Below, piece after piece: positions 50,201-58,229 of a stretch of DNA of 64,000 bases; the first letter of the stretch is position 1, and every line of letters starts with the position of its first letter. Source of the stretch: Martinezella lusitana. Its GTDB lineage: Bacteria > Pseudomonadota > Alphaproteobacteria > Rhizobiales > Rhizobiaceae. The stretch spans positions 1-64,000 of the forward strand of contig NZ_JACHBG010000030.1 of NCBI RefSeq assembly GCF_014207095.1, read 5' to 3'. The notes beneath the pieces were generated by a model, which searched no databases, was not told where the DNA came from, and saw nothing but the letters and a program-made list of their open reading frames with translations. The position numbers and the translations under genes were made by a program.

Positions 50201-52720
50201 ACCATCCGCCTTGACCGGCAGCGTCAGCGAGCGCTCGACGGCACGGCCGCCGGCCTCCTGCATGCGCACGGTAATGTTGGCGTTCAACAGCTGCGTGGTC
50301 GAGGGCGTGTCCTTGATGGTGACATCGAAGGTCGTCTTGCCATTCTCGTCCAGCGCCTGAAGGTCCTCAAGCGGCACCTGCGTATTTTCGGCCTTGCTGT
50401 CGCCGCCGCTATTGTCGTCGTCGCTATTGGCCTTGCCGGCGCCTTCGTCGGCGAGGCCGAACAGATAGCCCTTGTAGGTGTCGCTCTGGCGCGTCGGCTT
50501 CAGCGTCACTTCGCCTTCGAGGTTGAGACCGGCTGCCGGAGCGCCATAGAGATAGCGTCCATCGACATTGACCGGTGTCGGCTGGCCGACTTCGATCTCC
50601 TTGGCGTCGCTCTTCATGTCGAATTCAATGCGATCCGGCACGAAGTCATCGACGATGAAGGTCTGCGAGCCGATGGAGGAGCCCTTCGGATCGGTGTAGA
50701 TGTTCATCGTCCATGTGCCGCGCATAGAAGTTTGCTGCAGCGGCAGGTCGACGTTGTAGCCGCCGCGCTTGCCGCCATCGGTGACGATGCGGCGATCCTC
50801 GACGCCATCCGGGCGCAGGAAGACGAAGGTGAACGGCAGGTTTTCAACCGCTGTCGAGCTGACGTCGCGGGCAAGAGCGGACGCATGCACCGTTTCGCCG
50901 GCGCGGTAGATGCCGCGTTCGGTCCATGTCAGCAGGTCGATCGCGCCGGGCGCGGTTCGGCCGGCGACACCACGGTCGGAAAGATCGAAGCCGGCGCGTG
51001 TCATGTCGAGGAAGACGTAGTCCTGGTCGCCGTTTTGAGCCGTGATGACGGCCGGCGTCATGCCCGCCGTGCCGCGTATCAGGCCGGCGCTGAAAACGGC
51101 GCGGCCCTTGTCGTCGGTCTTGGCGGTGCCGAGGATCTCATTGTTCTTGGCAAGCAGCTGCAGCTGTACGCCGGCAAGCGGCTTGGCACTGCCGAGCGAG
51201 CGGGCAAAGACGTTGAGGCCATCGGTGCCGGCATAGGTGGTGACGCCGATATCGGAAACCACGAACCATTGCGTTGCTTGCGGATCCCATTCCTGGCCGC
51301 CGCTGTTGGGCGCAACGGCCGTCAGCACATAGACGCCGGGCTTGCGCTTCGGCAGAGCTTCGTCAACCGGGAAGCTGGTCGCGACTTCCTTGTTGAGTTC
51401 CTGCTTGATCTCGATCGAACCCTGCCAGACTAGCTCGCCATTGGTGTCCTGAATGGTCTGAGCGTTGTAGCTGTCCACCTGCGTCAGGAATTGCGAGTTG
51501 TTGAGGGTCTGCGCAATATTGCGGTCACCGATGCGGTAGAGCTTGAGATTGGCCGTGTTGGCGTTGACGGAGACGATCGGGATGCCGCGGCGCGCGGTGG
51601 AGGGCAGCACGAAATTGTCGCCCGTGAAGCGCAGCGAAGCCCTGCGGTCCTTGACGTAGACGTCGACATTGACCTGTGCGGCAAGGTTTTCGCCAACGGA
51701 GGACGGCAGGCCGGCGCGCAGCGAGATGCGATAATGCTGGCCGAACTCCAGGCCTTCGACGCAAATCTGGTTGTCCTTGGCGTCGACGCCCTTCGGTGCC
51801 GCGCCGTTGACAGTGACGAAAGGCGTATAGTCGACGCCGCTCTTCACCAGCTTTTCGGAGAACTGTACGCAGGCCCGCGGCGAAGCATTATCGTTGTCGA
51901 GCGTGTTGCCGGAGACGCGGAAGCCCTGGCGTGCCAGCAGATCGTTGTAGGCCGCCTGCACGGCGGCGGAGCTGACGAGATTGAGGCTCGCCTTGTAGGC
52001 ATTCAGCGCGGGGCGGTAGTTCTGCGCGTTCTTCAGCGCCTCGGCGAGAACGGCGAGCGCATCGGCGCGGCTCGTCGTCGTGCGGGTCAGCTGATAGCCG
52101 TTGAGCGCTGCGTAGGCAGCCTTGGTGGCGAGAGACGTGTCGTTCGTAACGGTATTGGCGGCGCGCGCCATCTCGATCCACAGGTCGCCATCGTCGGGGT
52201 TGAGCGAAAGCGCGCCCTGGAAGGCGTTCAGGGCATCATTGACGTTGCCCGAGGTCAGCTCGATACGGCCGAGCGCGATCAGGCTTTCGACGCCTTGTCC
52301 CTTGAGTTCGTCGCCGAGCGTCAGCGTGCTCTTCGCATCGCCGGCGCTCTTGATGAAATCACCTGTCAGGAAGGAAAGGGCGGGGGCGGCGCCGATGTCC
52401 GGCTCGCTGGTCGCGGCAGTCTCGACGACCTTGCCGGCGATCGCGCCCGGGAAGCTGTTCAGCTGATTGAAGTCGGACTTCATGAAGCACCACTTCACCT
52501 TGGGATTGTAGGTGAAGGCCTTACAGGACTTGTCGCCGATGCACGAGGCGGAGCACTGGTCCAGCGTTACGTTCTGCTCCGTGCGCAGATCGAAGCCAAA
52601 ATAGTCGCCGTCCTTGGTGGTGACCACCTGACGCTTGACGTCAGCGGCCGCCGAAGGGCTCAAGGATGCAAAAGTGGCAAGAAGAAAAGCAGAGAAGCCG
52701 ATAAACGCGCGCTTAGACAT
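47207..52720 (-). CDS. Bacterial alpha-2-macroglobulin with N-terminal PAN domain
   Basis: Periplasmic protease trap, 1837 residues from ATG 52720 (GGGAGG upstream). Signal peptide FIGFSAFLLATFASLSPSAAAD, with no lipobox cysteine, so it is soluble or loosely attached rather than a lipoprotein like E. coli YfhM. A PAN/apple domain follows (about 25-90: VTLDQCSASCIGDKSCKAFTYNPKVKWCFMK). After it come a TPR-like/helical part, the macroglobulin beta domains, and the thioester motif YGCAEQTAS with its cysteine near residue 1386 in the thioester-binding alpha/alpha barrel. This matches type I A2M (thioester kept). It traps foreign proteases that enter the periplasm, with PBP1C repairing wall damage (family model). 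Confidence 0.95.
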   Translation of the reverse strand: MSKRAFIGFSAFLLATFASLSPSAAADVKRQVVTTKDGDYFGFDLRTEQNVTLDQCSASCIGDKSCKAFTYNPKVKWCFMKSDFNQLNSFPGAIAGKVVETAATSEPDIGAAPALSFLTGDFIKSAGDAKSTLTLGDELKGQGVESLIALGRIELTSGNVNDALNAFQGALSLNPDDGDLWIEMARAANTVTNDTSLATKAAYAALNGYQLTRTTTSRADALAVLAEALKNAQNYRPALNAYKASLNLVSSAAVQAAYNDLLARQGFRVSGNTLDNDNASPRACVQFSEKLVKSGVDYTPFVTVNGAAPKGVDAKDNQICVEGLEFGQHYRISLRAGLPSSVGENLAAQVNVDVYVKDRRASLRFTGDNFVLPSTARRGIPIVSVNANTANLKLYRIGDRNIAQTLNNSQFLTQVDSYNAQTIQDTNGELVWQGSIEIKQELNKEVATSFPVDEALPKRKPGVYVLTAVAPNSGGQEWDPQATQWFVVSDIGVTTYAGTDGLNVFARSLGSAKPLAGVQLQLLAKNNEILGTAKTDDKGRAVFSAGLIRGTAGMTPAVITAQNGDQDYVFLDMTRAGFDLSDRGVAGRTAPGAIDLLTWTERGIYRAGETVHASALARDVSSTAVENLPFTFVFLRPDGVEDRRIVTDGGKRGGYNVDLPLQQTSMRGTWTMNIYTDPKGSSIGSQTFIVDDFVPDRIEFDMKSDAKEIEVGQPTPVNVDGRYLYGAPAAGLNLEGEVTLKPTRQSDTYKGYLFGLADEGAGKANSDDDNSGGDSKAENTQVPLEDLQALDENGKTTFDVTIKDTPSTTQLLNANITVRMQEAGGRAVERSLTLPVKADGPRIGIKPQFDGNLGENSVGNFHVIAIDENGQKQAMQGLTWKLLSVERNYQWYRDGNSWKFEPIMSTKQVAVGTVNATTDGAAISMPVTWGRYRLEVSTADTNGPESSIEFNAGWYVASSSTETPDALEIALDKQSYHVGDTAKLKVTSRYAGQLMVTAGSETLISVTNADIGATGGEVDVPVTADWGAGTYLTATLFRPGDAQESRMPMRAIGIKWAPVDPGERKLQIKLDAPQKTLPRQPLTIGLQVAGAGANEDAYVTLAAVDVGILNLTRYQPPAPDDWYYGQRQLGLEIRDIYGRLIDGSLGATGKLRTGGDGGQVALQASPPKEKLVAFFSGPIKLDASGKASVSFDIPQFNGTARLMAVAWSKAGVGHATQDVIIRDPVVVTASLPKFLAPGDKANLRLDVANTDAPAGEYTLAVTGNSAVTVDEKATQQKINLQAGGKYNITLPLIGGQPGDGTVSIKLSNASGMSLDQSVDIPVRPAQLPLAERRVIALAPGKSLTVNSDLLADSVLPGASVSVNVSRSSAFDVPALLMSLSRYPYGCAEQTASGALPLLYFSDMAVKNGLADDAEIRKRVQDAIYREMSYQSSTGSFGLWGPGSGDLWLDAYITDFLTRAREQKYAVPDQAMVQALENLQNALSANTNVKDNGNEIAYALYVLARNKKASISDLRYYADTMLNDFPTPLSKAHLASALALYGDAQRSRNIFIDALQMSQKAAVTKVSFARSDYGSSLRDGAAVLALAAESRPVPPIIPDLASVVAKDWQSRKYTSTQEQTWMLLAARALQNGDDGLTLDVNGAAHTGTYMAQMSGDALMGHPLTVTNTTRQPLSAAVTTVAAPASPLPAGGTGFKIERKYYTLDGEEANVSQAQQNERYVVVLHVTGANDWPQRILVTDLLPAGFEIDNPSIVGSAQLSNFDWLSDVQPAHVEFRSDRFVAAFDQTDGANRDMSFAYVVRAVTPGVYDHPAASVEDMYRPQFSARTAMGRMEVLAAQQ

Positions 52721-52919
52721 AAGTCCTCCCAACGCTACCCCATTTTTGATGGCGGCAATCTTCAAATTTCAGGCCGGTTTGTCAACCGAGCGTGGAGGGA
52801 CGAACGCGTTTTACGCCTATGGCGATCTGTCTAGAAGATTGAAAAAGACTGAAAATCAGGCGGTTTGCATATTCCGCTGTGCCTTGATGGCACTTCACTT
52901 TTCTTTTCAGTCCCGGAAT

Positions 52920-52947
52920 GACACCGGCCCCTTCGGCCGGTGTCTTT
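52920..52947. terminator. Strong hairpin between the A2M promoter region and the aldo-keto reductase end
   Basis: GACACCGGCC, CCTTC, GGCCGGTGTC: a perfect 10-bp stem. TTT follows on the plus strand, but the only gene ending nearby is the aldo-keto reductase on the minus strand (stop at 52975), where no T run follows the stem. It probably ends or protects that transcript. Confidence 0.6.
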
Positions 52948-52974
52948 GAGAGGGCGTTTGCGGCGCCTCAATCG

Positions 52975-53970
52975 TCATATATTTGTCATGGCGAGGGCGG
53001 TATCACTGTACCGCTTTCCGGCGATGCTGTCGGGCGCGATAATGTTGCCGAGTTCCTTCACTTCCTGCGGCGAAAGTTCGATGTCGGCTGCCGCCGCATT
53101 TTGCTCGAGATGATGCAGCTTACGGGCGCCGGGGATCGGGACGATGTCGTCGCCCTGGTGCAGCACCCATGCGAGCGCCAGTTGTGCCGCCGTGACGCCC
53201 CTTTCCTCGGCGAGCGATTGCAACCGGGCGACCAGAGCCGCGTTGGCATCGAAGTTCTCGCCCTGGAAGCGCGGCAGCGACCGGCGGAAGTCGTCGGCGG
53301 CGAGATCATCCGTCTTTTGGATTGCGCCGGTCAGGAAGCCGCGACCGAGCGGGCTATAGGGCACGAAGCCGATACCGAGTTCGCGGCAGGTGGCAAGCAC
53401 GTCCTCTTCCGGATCGCGGCTCCACAGCGAATATTCGCTCTGTACGGCGGCAATCGGATGCACCGCGTGGGCGCGGCGGATGGTGGCGGAGCCGGCTTCG
53501 GAAAGGCCGAGTGTGCGCACTTTGCCTTCTTTCACCAGTTCTGCCATGGCGCCAACCGTATCTTCGATCGGCACGTTCGGATCGACGCGGTGCTGGTAGA
53601 ACAGGTCGATGACATCGGTGCCGAGCCGCTTCAGGGAGGCTTCAGCGACTTCCCTGACATGTTCGGGGCGGCTGTCGACGCCGATCATCGCCGCCGGGCC
53701 GCTTTTCGTATGATCGAGCTTGAAGCCGAATTTGGTGGCGATGACCACACGGTCGCGAACGGGCTTCAGTGCGCGGCCGAGCAGCTCCTCGTTGGTGAAG
53801 GGGCCATAGACTTCGGCTGTGTCGAAGAAGGTAACGCCGAGATCGACGGCGCGAAGAAGCGTTTTGACGGATTCGGCCTCGTCGGTAGCGCCATAGGCAA
53901 AGCTCATGCCCATGCAGCCAAGTCCAACGGCGGAAACGGTGAGATCCTTACCAAGCCTGCGGGTTTTCAT
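52975..53970 (-). CDS. Aldo/keto reductase (AKR13-like)
   Basis: 331 residues, NADPH-dependent reductase with a TIM barrel. Catalytic tetrad: Asp and Tyr in FFDTAEVYGPFTNEELLG, Lys in VVIATKFGF, His in DLFYQHRVDPNVPIED. The cofactor end reads VPIPGARKLHHLEQNAAAADIELSPQEV, the common AKR13 pattern. LGKDLTVSAVGLGCMGMSF is the N-terminal block. GAGGA is spaced 8 bases before the ATG. It is divergent from a LysR regulator, the classical layout for regulator and target. Confidence 0.93.
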   Translation of the reverse strand: MKTRRLGKDLTVSAVGLGCMGMSFAYGATDEAESVKTLLRAVDLGVTFFDTAEVYGPFTNEELLGRALKPVRDRVVIATKFGFKLDHTKSGPAAMIGVDSRPEHVREVAEASLKRLGTDVIDLFYQHRVDPNVPIEDTVGAMAELVKEGKVRTLGLSEAGSATIRRAHAVHPIAAVQSEYSLWSRDPEEDVLATCRELGIGFVPYSPLGRGFLTGAIQKTDDLAADDFRRSLPRFQGENFDANAALVARLQSLAEERGVTAAQLALAWVLHQGDDIVPIPGARKLHHLEQNAAAADIELSPQEVKELGNIIAPDSIAGKRYSDTALAMTNI

Positions 53971-54020
53971 GTTGTATTCCTCTTGAGCCTTATGGGAGCG
54001 GCAGGGGCTTATGTCCGCTG

Positions 54021-54100
54021 CCTACGAGCTCAACGTAGGGGCCTGCATAATGAATGAAAATCCATGCAAATCCTTACAAGCTGTTCTATAATTTAGATCA
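54021..54100. promoter_or_regulatory. Divergent control region between the aldo-keto reductase and lysR genes
   Basis: A perfect repeat CCTACG-N7-CGTAGG lies at 54021-54039. A second pair TGCAT (54044-54048) and ATGCA (54064-54068) spaced 15 bases is of the size seen for LysR sites. A perfect TATAAT lies at 54087-54092, only 8 bases before the lysR ATG, so the lysR mRNA may be leaderless. Confidence 0.55.
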
Positions 54101-54994
54101 ATGAACCGAACACAGCTGTCCCAACTTGCGGTTTTTGCCGCTGTCGCCGCCCATCGCAGCTTTCGCGCTGCTGGCAAGGAATTGTCGATCGCGCCGTCCG
54201 CGGTCAGTCATGCCGTGTCCAGCCTGGAGGAAAGCCTCGGTGTGCGGCTGCTCGCGCGCACCACGCGCAGCGTGCTGCCGACCGAGGAGGGGCAGGCACT
54301 GTTGCAACGGCTGGCGCCGGCCCTGGAGGAAATCGACATCGCCTTGGAGGATACGCTCGCGACCCGAGGCCGCCCGGCCGGGACGCTGCGCATCACCGCC
54401 CCGCGCTTCGCTTCCGATCTTCTCATGGCGCCGCGGCTTGGCGATTTTCTCAATACCTATCCGGACATCACACTGGAGATCGCCAACGAGGATGGTTTCA
54501 GCAATATCGTCAAGGAAGGCTACGATGCCGGCATCCGGCTAGCGGAGAGCATCGAAGGCGATATGATCGCGGTGAAGGTCTCACCTGATATCCGCACCGT
54601 CATCGCTGGCTCCCCGGCCTATTTCGAGAAGCATCCGAAGCCGCTGCATCCGCGCGACCTCGTCAACCACCGCTGCATCAAGCGGCGATTTGCCGATGGC
54701 TCGATCTATCGCTGGGAGTTCGAGAAGGATGGCCGGGAATTGGTCGTTGCCATCGAGGGACCTCTGATCGTCATCGAGGATCGGCTCGGTGTCCTGGCCG
54801 CCCTCAATGGCGCCGGCCTCGCCTATCTCTTCGATATTCGTGTGCAGCAGGAGCTGGCCGAGGGCAAGCTCATCCGTGTTCTGGAGGATTGGTGTCCGCC
54901 CTATCCTGGTTTCTGCATCTATTACCCGAGCCGCCGCCAGATGCGCCCGGCGCTCAGGGCCTTTATCGATTTCTTCAAATATACAGGGCCTTAG
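54101..54994 (+). CDS. LysR-family transcriptional regulator
   Basis: 297 residues. Winged HTH (about 1-62): NRTQLSQLAVFAAVAAHRSFRAAGKELSIAPSAVSHAVSSLEESLGVRLLARTTRSVLPTEEG pattern. The LysR substrate-binding domain (about 90-297) belongs to the PBP2_CrgA-like group by its GTLRITAPRFASDLLMAPRLGDFLNTYPDI start and FCIYYPSRRQMRPALRAFIDF end. No Shine-Dalgarno precedes the ATG; a perfect -10 box 8 bases upstream suggests a leaderless transcript. It is divergent from the aldo-keto reductase gene, its likely target. Confidence 0.93.
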   Translation: MNRTQLSQLAVFAAVAAHRSFRAAGKELSIAPSAVSHAVSSLEESLGVRLLARTTRSVLPTEEGQALLQRLAPALEEIDIALEDTLATRGRPAGTLRITAPRFASDLLMAPRLGDFLNTYPDITLEIANEDGFSNIVKEGYDAGIRLAESIEGDMIAVKVSPDIRTVIAGSPAYFEKHPKPLHPRDLVNHRCIKRRFADGSIYRWEFEKDGRELVVAIEGPLIVIEDRLGVLAALNGAGLAYLFDIRVQQELAEGKLIRVLEDWCPPYPGFCIYYPSRRQMRPALRAFIDFFKYTGP

Positions 54995-55109
54995 GGCATT
55001 CGGAGTTGCGTTGAAGCAAGCGACCAGCGACTGCTGACAGAAATCGCGCATCGATAATGCCATAACTCGTCTCGACTGATCGGATGGTTTCAGAAGGGAG
55101 ATTGCAGCG

Positions 55110-55727
55110 ATGAGAAAACCGGGGTCGATGAAGGGGCTCGAAGATCTCGGACGTGTCCGACTGTCGAAGAACTTCTTCTTTCGCGATTTCCTGCATTCGG
55201 AAATCGCTGATTTCTATCGCATCCCCAATATTCCGGAGGATCCCGATCTTGCGATCGAGACGGGCCGCCGGCTTTGCGAGGAATTGCTGGAGCCGCTGGA
55301 GGCGACCTTTGGCCGGCTACATATCCGTTCGGGCTATCGCTCGCCCGAGGTCAACGCCTTCGGCAACAGGAACGGGCTGAACTGCTCGACCAATCCCCAC
55401 ACCGCCGCACACCATATCTGGGACATGCGCGATCTTGACGGCTGCATGGGCGCGGCGGTTTGCATCGTCGTGCCGTGGCTGATCGATCACCACAGCCATG
55501 AAGGCGACTGGCAGAAGCTGGCCTGGTGGATTCACGATCATCTGCCCTATGCGTCGCTTTGCTTCTTCCCGAAGCTGTGGGCCTTCAACATCCAATGGCA
55601 CGAGCGGCCGATGCGAATCATCCAAAGCTATGTCAGCCCGCGCGGCATGCTGACCAAGCCGGGCATGGTCAATTGGGAGGGCGATCATTCGGCTCTTTAC
55701 GAGGGCTTTCCCAAGCTCAGATTTTGA
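55110..55727 (+). CDS. M15/DD-peptidase-fold-like protein of unknown function
   Basis: 205 residues, no signal peptide. The stretch LHIRSGYRSPEVNAFGNRNGLNCSTNPHTAAHHIWDMRDLDGCMGAAVCIVV resembles M15A-type peptidases (S-G-Y-R-S-x-x-x-N followed by a zinc H-x6-D pattern). Here the loop has TAAHHIWDM and the D-x-x-G-x-x-A-x-C/D strand is altered, so the zinc site may be non-canonical. The C-terminal half is rich in tryptophan and histidine (KLAWWIHDHLPYASLCFFPKLWAFNIQWHE). GGGAG is spaced suitably. Could be a cell-wall amidase-like or an inactive relative. It overlaps the convergent GNAT gene by 11 bp. Confidence 0.75.
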   Translation: MRKPGSMKGLEDLGRVRLSKNFFFRDFLHSEIADFYRIPNIPEDPDLAIETGRRLCEELLEPLEATFGRLHIRSGYRSPEVNAFGNRNGLNCSTNPHTAAHHIWDMRDLDGCMGAAVCIVVPWLIDHHSHEGDWQKLAWWIHDHLPYASLCFFPKLWAFNIQWHERPMRIIQSYVSPRGMLTKPGMVNWEGDHSALYEGFPKLRF

Positions 55728-56160
55728 CGCGGTAGCGGATATGCCCGTCCGTCTCGACATAGGTATCGTAGAGCTTGCGGGCTGTCGCGTTGGTCTCTTC
55801 CGTATGCCAGTAAAGCCGTGCCCAGCCGCTTTTCTTGCAGAGCGCGACGAGATCGTCGAGCAGCGCCCGGCCGACGCCGTGGCCTCTGGCGCTTTCATCG
55901 ACGAACAGATCTTCCAGATAGCAGTCGGGGGCGAGCGTCCATGTGCCCTCATGCGTGATGCAGAGCGTGAAACCCTTCACCTCGCTGTCGACCTCTGCTA
56001 CCCGCATGAAGATGGCCGACGCCGGATCGAAGACCCGGCGCCAGGTTGCATCGGTGATCTCGGGCGCGATGGTGACGCGGTAGAAGGCGAGGTAGCCCTC
56101 CCACAGAGCACGCCAGCGGGCTTCGTCTTCAGGTCTGGCGTCTCGGATCGTCACGGTCAT
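55717..56160 (-). CDS. GNAT-family N-acetyltransferase
   Basis: 147 residues. The acetyl-CoA loop is LFVDESARGHGVGRALLDDLVALCKKSGWARLYWHTEETNATARKLYDTY, a near-textbook GNAT block with the R-x-x-G-x-G/A motif. TIRDARPEDEARWRALWEGYLAFY is the N-terminal helix region. Cytosolic. It precedes the aldo-keto reductase's downstream end: the order on the minus strand is AKR (56174) then GNAT, 13 bp apart, so co-transcription is likely. Acceptor unknown, small amines are common for this type. Confidence 0.92.
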   Translation of the reverse strand: MTVTIRDARPEDEARWRALWEGYLAFYRVTIAPEITDATWRRVFDPASAIFMRVAEVDSEVKGFTLCITHEGTWTLAPDCYLEDLFVDESARGHGVGRALLDDLVALCKKSGWARLYWHTEETNATARKLYDTYVETDGHIRYRVKI

Positions 56161-56173
56161 CGGGTTGTCTCTC

Positions 56174-57124
56174 TTATTCGCCGGCTGCGTCGAGCAGGCG
56201 CATGGCTTCGTCGGAAAGCGAAAGCTTCGCCGAATTGATTAGCGCGTCGAGCTGGCTGAGGCTAGTGGCGCTGGCGATCGGCGCGGTGACGCCGCGCTTG
56301 CGCAGCAGCCAGGCAAGCGCGATCTCAGCGGGCTTCACGCTGGTTTCGGCCGCGACCTTGTCGAGCGCTGCGAGGATCCGCAGACCCTTGTCGTCGAGAT
56401 AGGCGGCAACCCGGTTCTCGCGCGCCCGTCCCTCGGTGTCCGCCTTGCTGCGGTATTTGCCGGTCAGGAAGCCGGCGGCGAGGCTGAAATAGGTGATGAC
56501 ACCGATCTCTTGCCTGACGCAGAGATCCGCCAGCGGCCCCTCGAAGCTGTCGCGGGCATAGAGATTGTATTCGGGTTGCAACACGTCGTAGCGCGGCAGG
56601 CCGGCCTTGGCGGCGGCATCGAGCGAAGCCTGGAGCTGCGTCGCATCGAGGTTCGAGCAGCCGACATGGCGGATCTTGCCCTGTTCCTTCAGCTTGGCAT
56701 AGGCGGCAAGCGATTCCTCATGCGGCGTCTCGGGATCCGGCCAGTGCGAGAGATAGAGATCGATATGATCGGTCTGCAGCCGCTTCAGCGAAGCCTCCGC
56801 CGCCTCGATGATGTAATCGGCCTTGAGGCCTTTCTTGTCCGGCCCCATCTCCGATCCGACCTTGGTGATGATGATGGCCTTGTCGCGAGAAACGCGGCCC
56901 TGCTTCAGCCACTTGCCGATGATCTCTTCGGAATCGCCGCCCTTGTTGCCGGGAACCCAGCGCGAATAGACATCGGCCGTGTCGATCGTGTTGAAGCCGG
57001 CGTCGAAGAAGGCGTCGAGCAGTGCGTAGGAGGTTTTCTCATCGGCCGTCCAGCCGAAGACGTTGCCGCCGAAAACGATAGGGGCGACAAACAGATCGGT
57101 TCGTCCAAGCTTGCGCATGTCCAT
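56174..57124 (-). CDS. Aldo/keto reductase (second copy, different subfamily)
   Basis: 316 residues from ATG 57124, with GGAGA spaced 7 bases. Tetrad: FNTIDTADVYSRWVPG (Asp, Tyr), AIIITKVGSEMG (Lys), IDLYLSHWPDPETPHEESL (His). The end AIASATSLSQLDALINSAKLSLSDEAMRLLD is typical. The DTADVYSRW and HWPDP features place it with YajO/IolS-like (AKR11/12) members, distinct from the AKR at 52975. NADPH-dependent carbonyl reduction, substrate unknown. Confidence 0.92.
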   Translation of the reverse strand: MDMRKLGRTDLFVAPIVFGGNVFGWTADEKTSYALLDAFFDAGFNTIDTADVYSRWVPGNKGGDSEEIIGKWLKQGRVSRDKAIIITKVGSEMGPDKKGLKADYIIEAAEASLKRLQTDHIDLYLSHWPDPETPHEESLAAYAKLKEQGKIRHVGCSNLDATQLQASLDAAAKAGLPRYDVLQPEYNLYARDSFEGPLADLCVRQEIGVITYFSLAAGFLTGKYRSKADTEGRARENRVAAYLDDKGLRILAALDKVAAETSVKPAEIALAWLLRKRGVTAPIASATSLSQLDALINSAKLSLSDEAMRLLDAAGE

Positions 57125-57230
57125 GATATTTCTCCAAGTCACTTGAGCAAAAAGCCGGCGTCGGAGGCGCCAGCAGGGAGGGATACGGCAGGGTACCGGC
57201 CTTTCCGGCCAAAGGCTACTAACGATTTCT

Positions 57231-58229
57231 TTATTCCGCCGTCGAGCGCCGATAGTGGCTGGGCGGCAGCGTGTTGTACTTCGACCAGACGCGCCGCATG
57301 TGGCGTGGCGATGCGAAGCCGGATTTCTCCGCCACGCGCTCCATGTCCAGCCGCGAATTGGTAAGCACGTCCCGCGCCAGCGTCACGCGCATCAGATTGA
57401 CATAAGCCGTCACCGACAGGCCGGCATGCTCTTGAAACAGTCGTGAAATATGTCGCGCGCTCATCGTGCCGATGCCGGCAAGCTCAGAGAGCGACCAGCC
57501 ATGGGCCGGGTCGGCCATGATCGCATCCTGAACGCGATGGATGGCGGGGTGCACATGGTTGCGGCCGCTGAGCCAGGGCGAAAGCTGCGGCTCAGCGCCC
57601 GTCCGCCGCATATAGACGACCATGTGGCGGGCAATGGTCAGCGCCGTCATCGGCGACGTCAGCTTGGAGGCAAGGTGCAGCATCAGGTCCGTGCCTGTGG
57701 TGATGCCGGCACTCGAATATCGATCGCGATCCTCGACATAGAGCCGGTTGTCGAGAACCCTGGCAGTCGGCGCATGTTCCCTGACCTCGTCGAGGCAGGC
57801 GGCATGCGTGGTGCAGGCATAGCCGTCCATCAGGCCCGCACGGGCGGCGAGCACAGCTCCCGAACAAATGGTGACGAGGGTGATGCCCGGCCGGATCGCG
57901 CCTCTCAGCCAGGTCGAAAGCCTGGCGAGCTCAGGCTCTATATCCTCGGCATCGTCAGGCGGCGTGACATTGCCCGACAGGATGACATAGGCGCCATCGG
58001 GAATGTGATCCGGAAGCGGCTTCAGATCGGCAAGCATCAGCCCCACCGAGGTGGTCTGCGACGGCTGAGCGGCGATGAAACGATAATCGAACAAGACATC
58101 GTCCTGTTCGATATTGGCGCGGCGCAACACCTCCACCGGCCCCGCCACGTCCATCAGCAGCGTATAGGGCGGCAGAAGCACGTAGACGGGAATGATCCGC
58201 CGATGGGGGCGTCGGTCGCTTTGTGTCAT
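57231..58229 (-). CDS. GlxA-type AraC-family regulator (DJ-1/PfpI + AraC)
   Basis: 332 residues. The N-terminal DJ-1/PfpI-like domain (about 12-190) has VYVLLPPYTLLMDVAGPVEVLRRANI and TLVTICSGAVLAARAGLMDGYACTTH, with the elbow cysteine in TICSGA. The C-terminal AraC domain (about 220-325) has WSLSELAGIGTMSARHISRLFQEHAGLSVTAYVNLMRVTLARDVL and a second HTH VAEKSGFASPRHMRRVWSKYN. Its ATG overlaps the stop of the isochorismatase-like gene by 4 bp (ATGA), so they form one translationally coupled unit and it probably regulates that gene. Confidence 0.93.
   Translation of the reverse strand: MTQSDRRPHRRIIPVYVLLPPYTLLMDVAGPVEVLRRANIEQDDVLFDYRFIAAQPSQTTSVGLMLADLKPLPDHIPDGAYVILSGNVTPPDDAEDIEPELARLSTWLRGAIRPGITLVTICSGAVLAARAGLMDGYACTTHAACLDEVREHAPTARVLDNRLYVEDRDRYSSAGITTGTDLMLHLASKLTSPMTALTIARHMVVYMRRTGAEPQLSPWLSGRNHVHPAIHRVQDAIMADPAHGWSLSELAGIGTMSARHISRLFQEHAGLSVTAYVNLMRVTLARDVLTNSRLDMERVAEKSGFASPRHMRRVWSKYNTLPPSHYRRSTAE

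Noticed and set aside
49481..51433. 650-codon open frame on the plus strand
   Set aside because: Antisense to the alpha-2-macroglobulin gene; composition (Gly/Ala/Asp/Arg) and lack of motifs mark it as a shadow.
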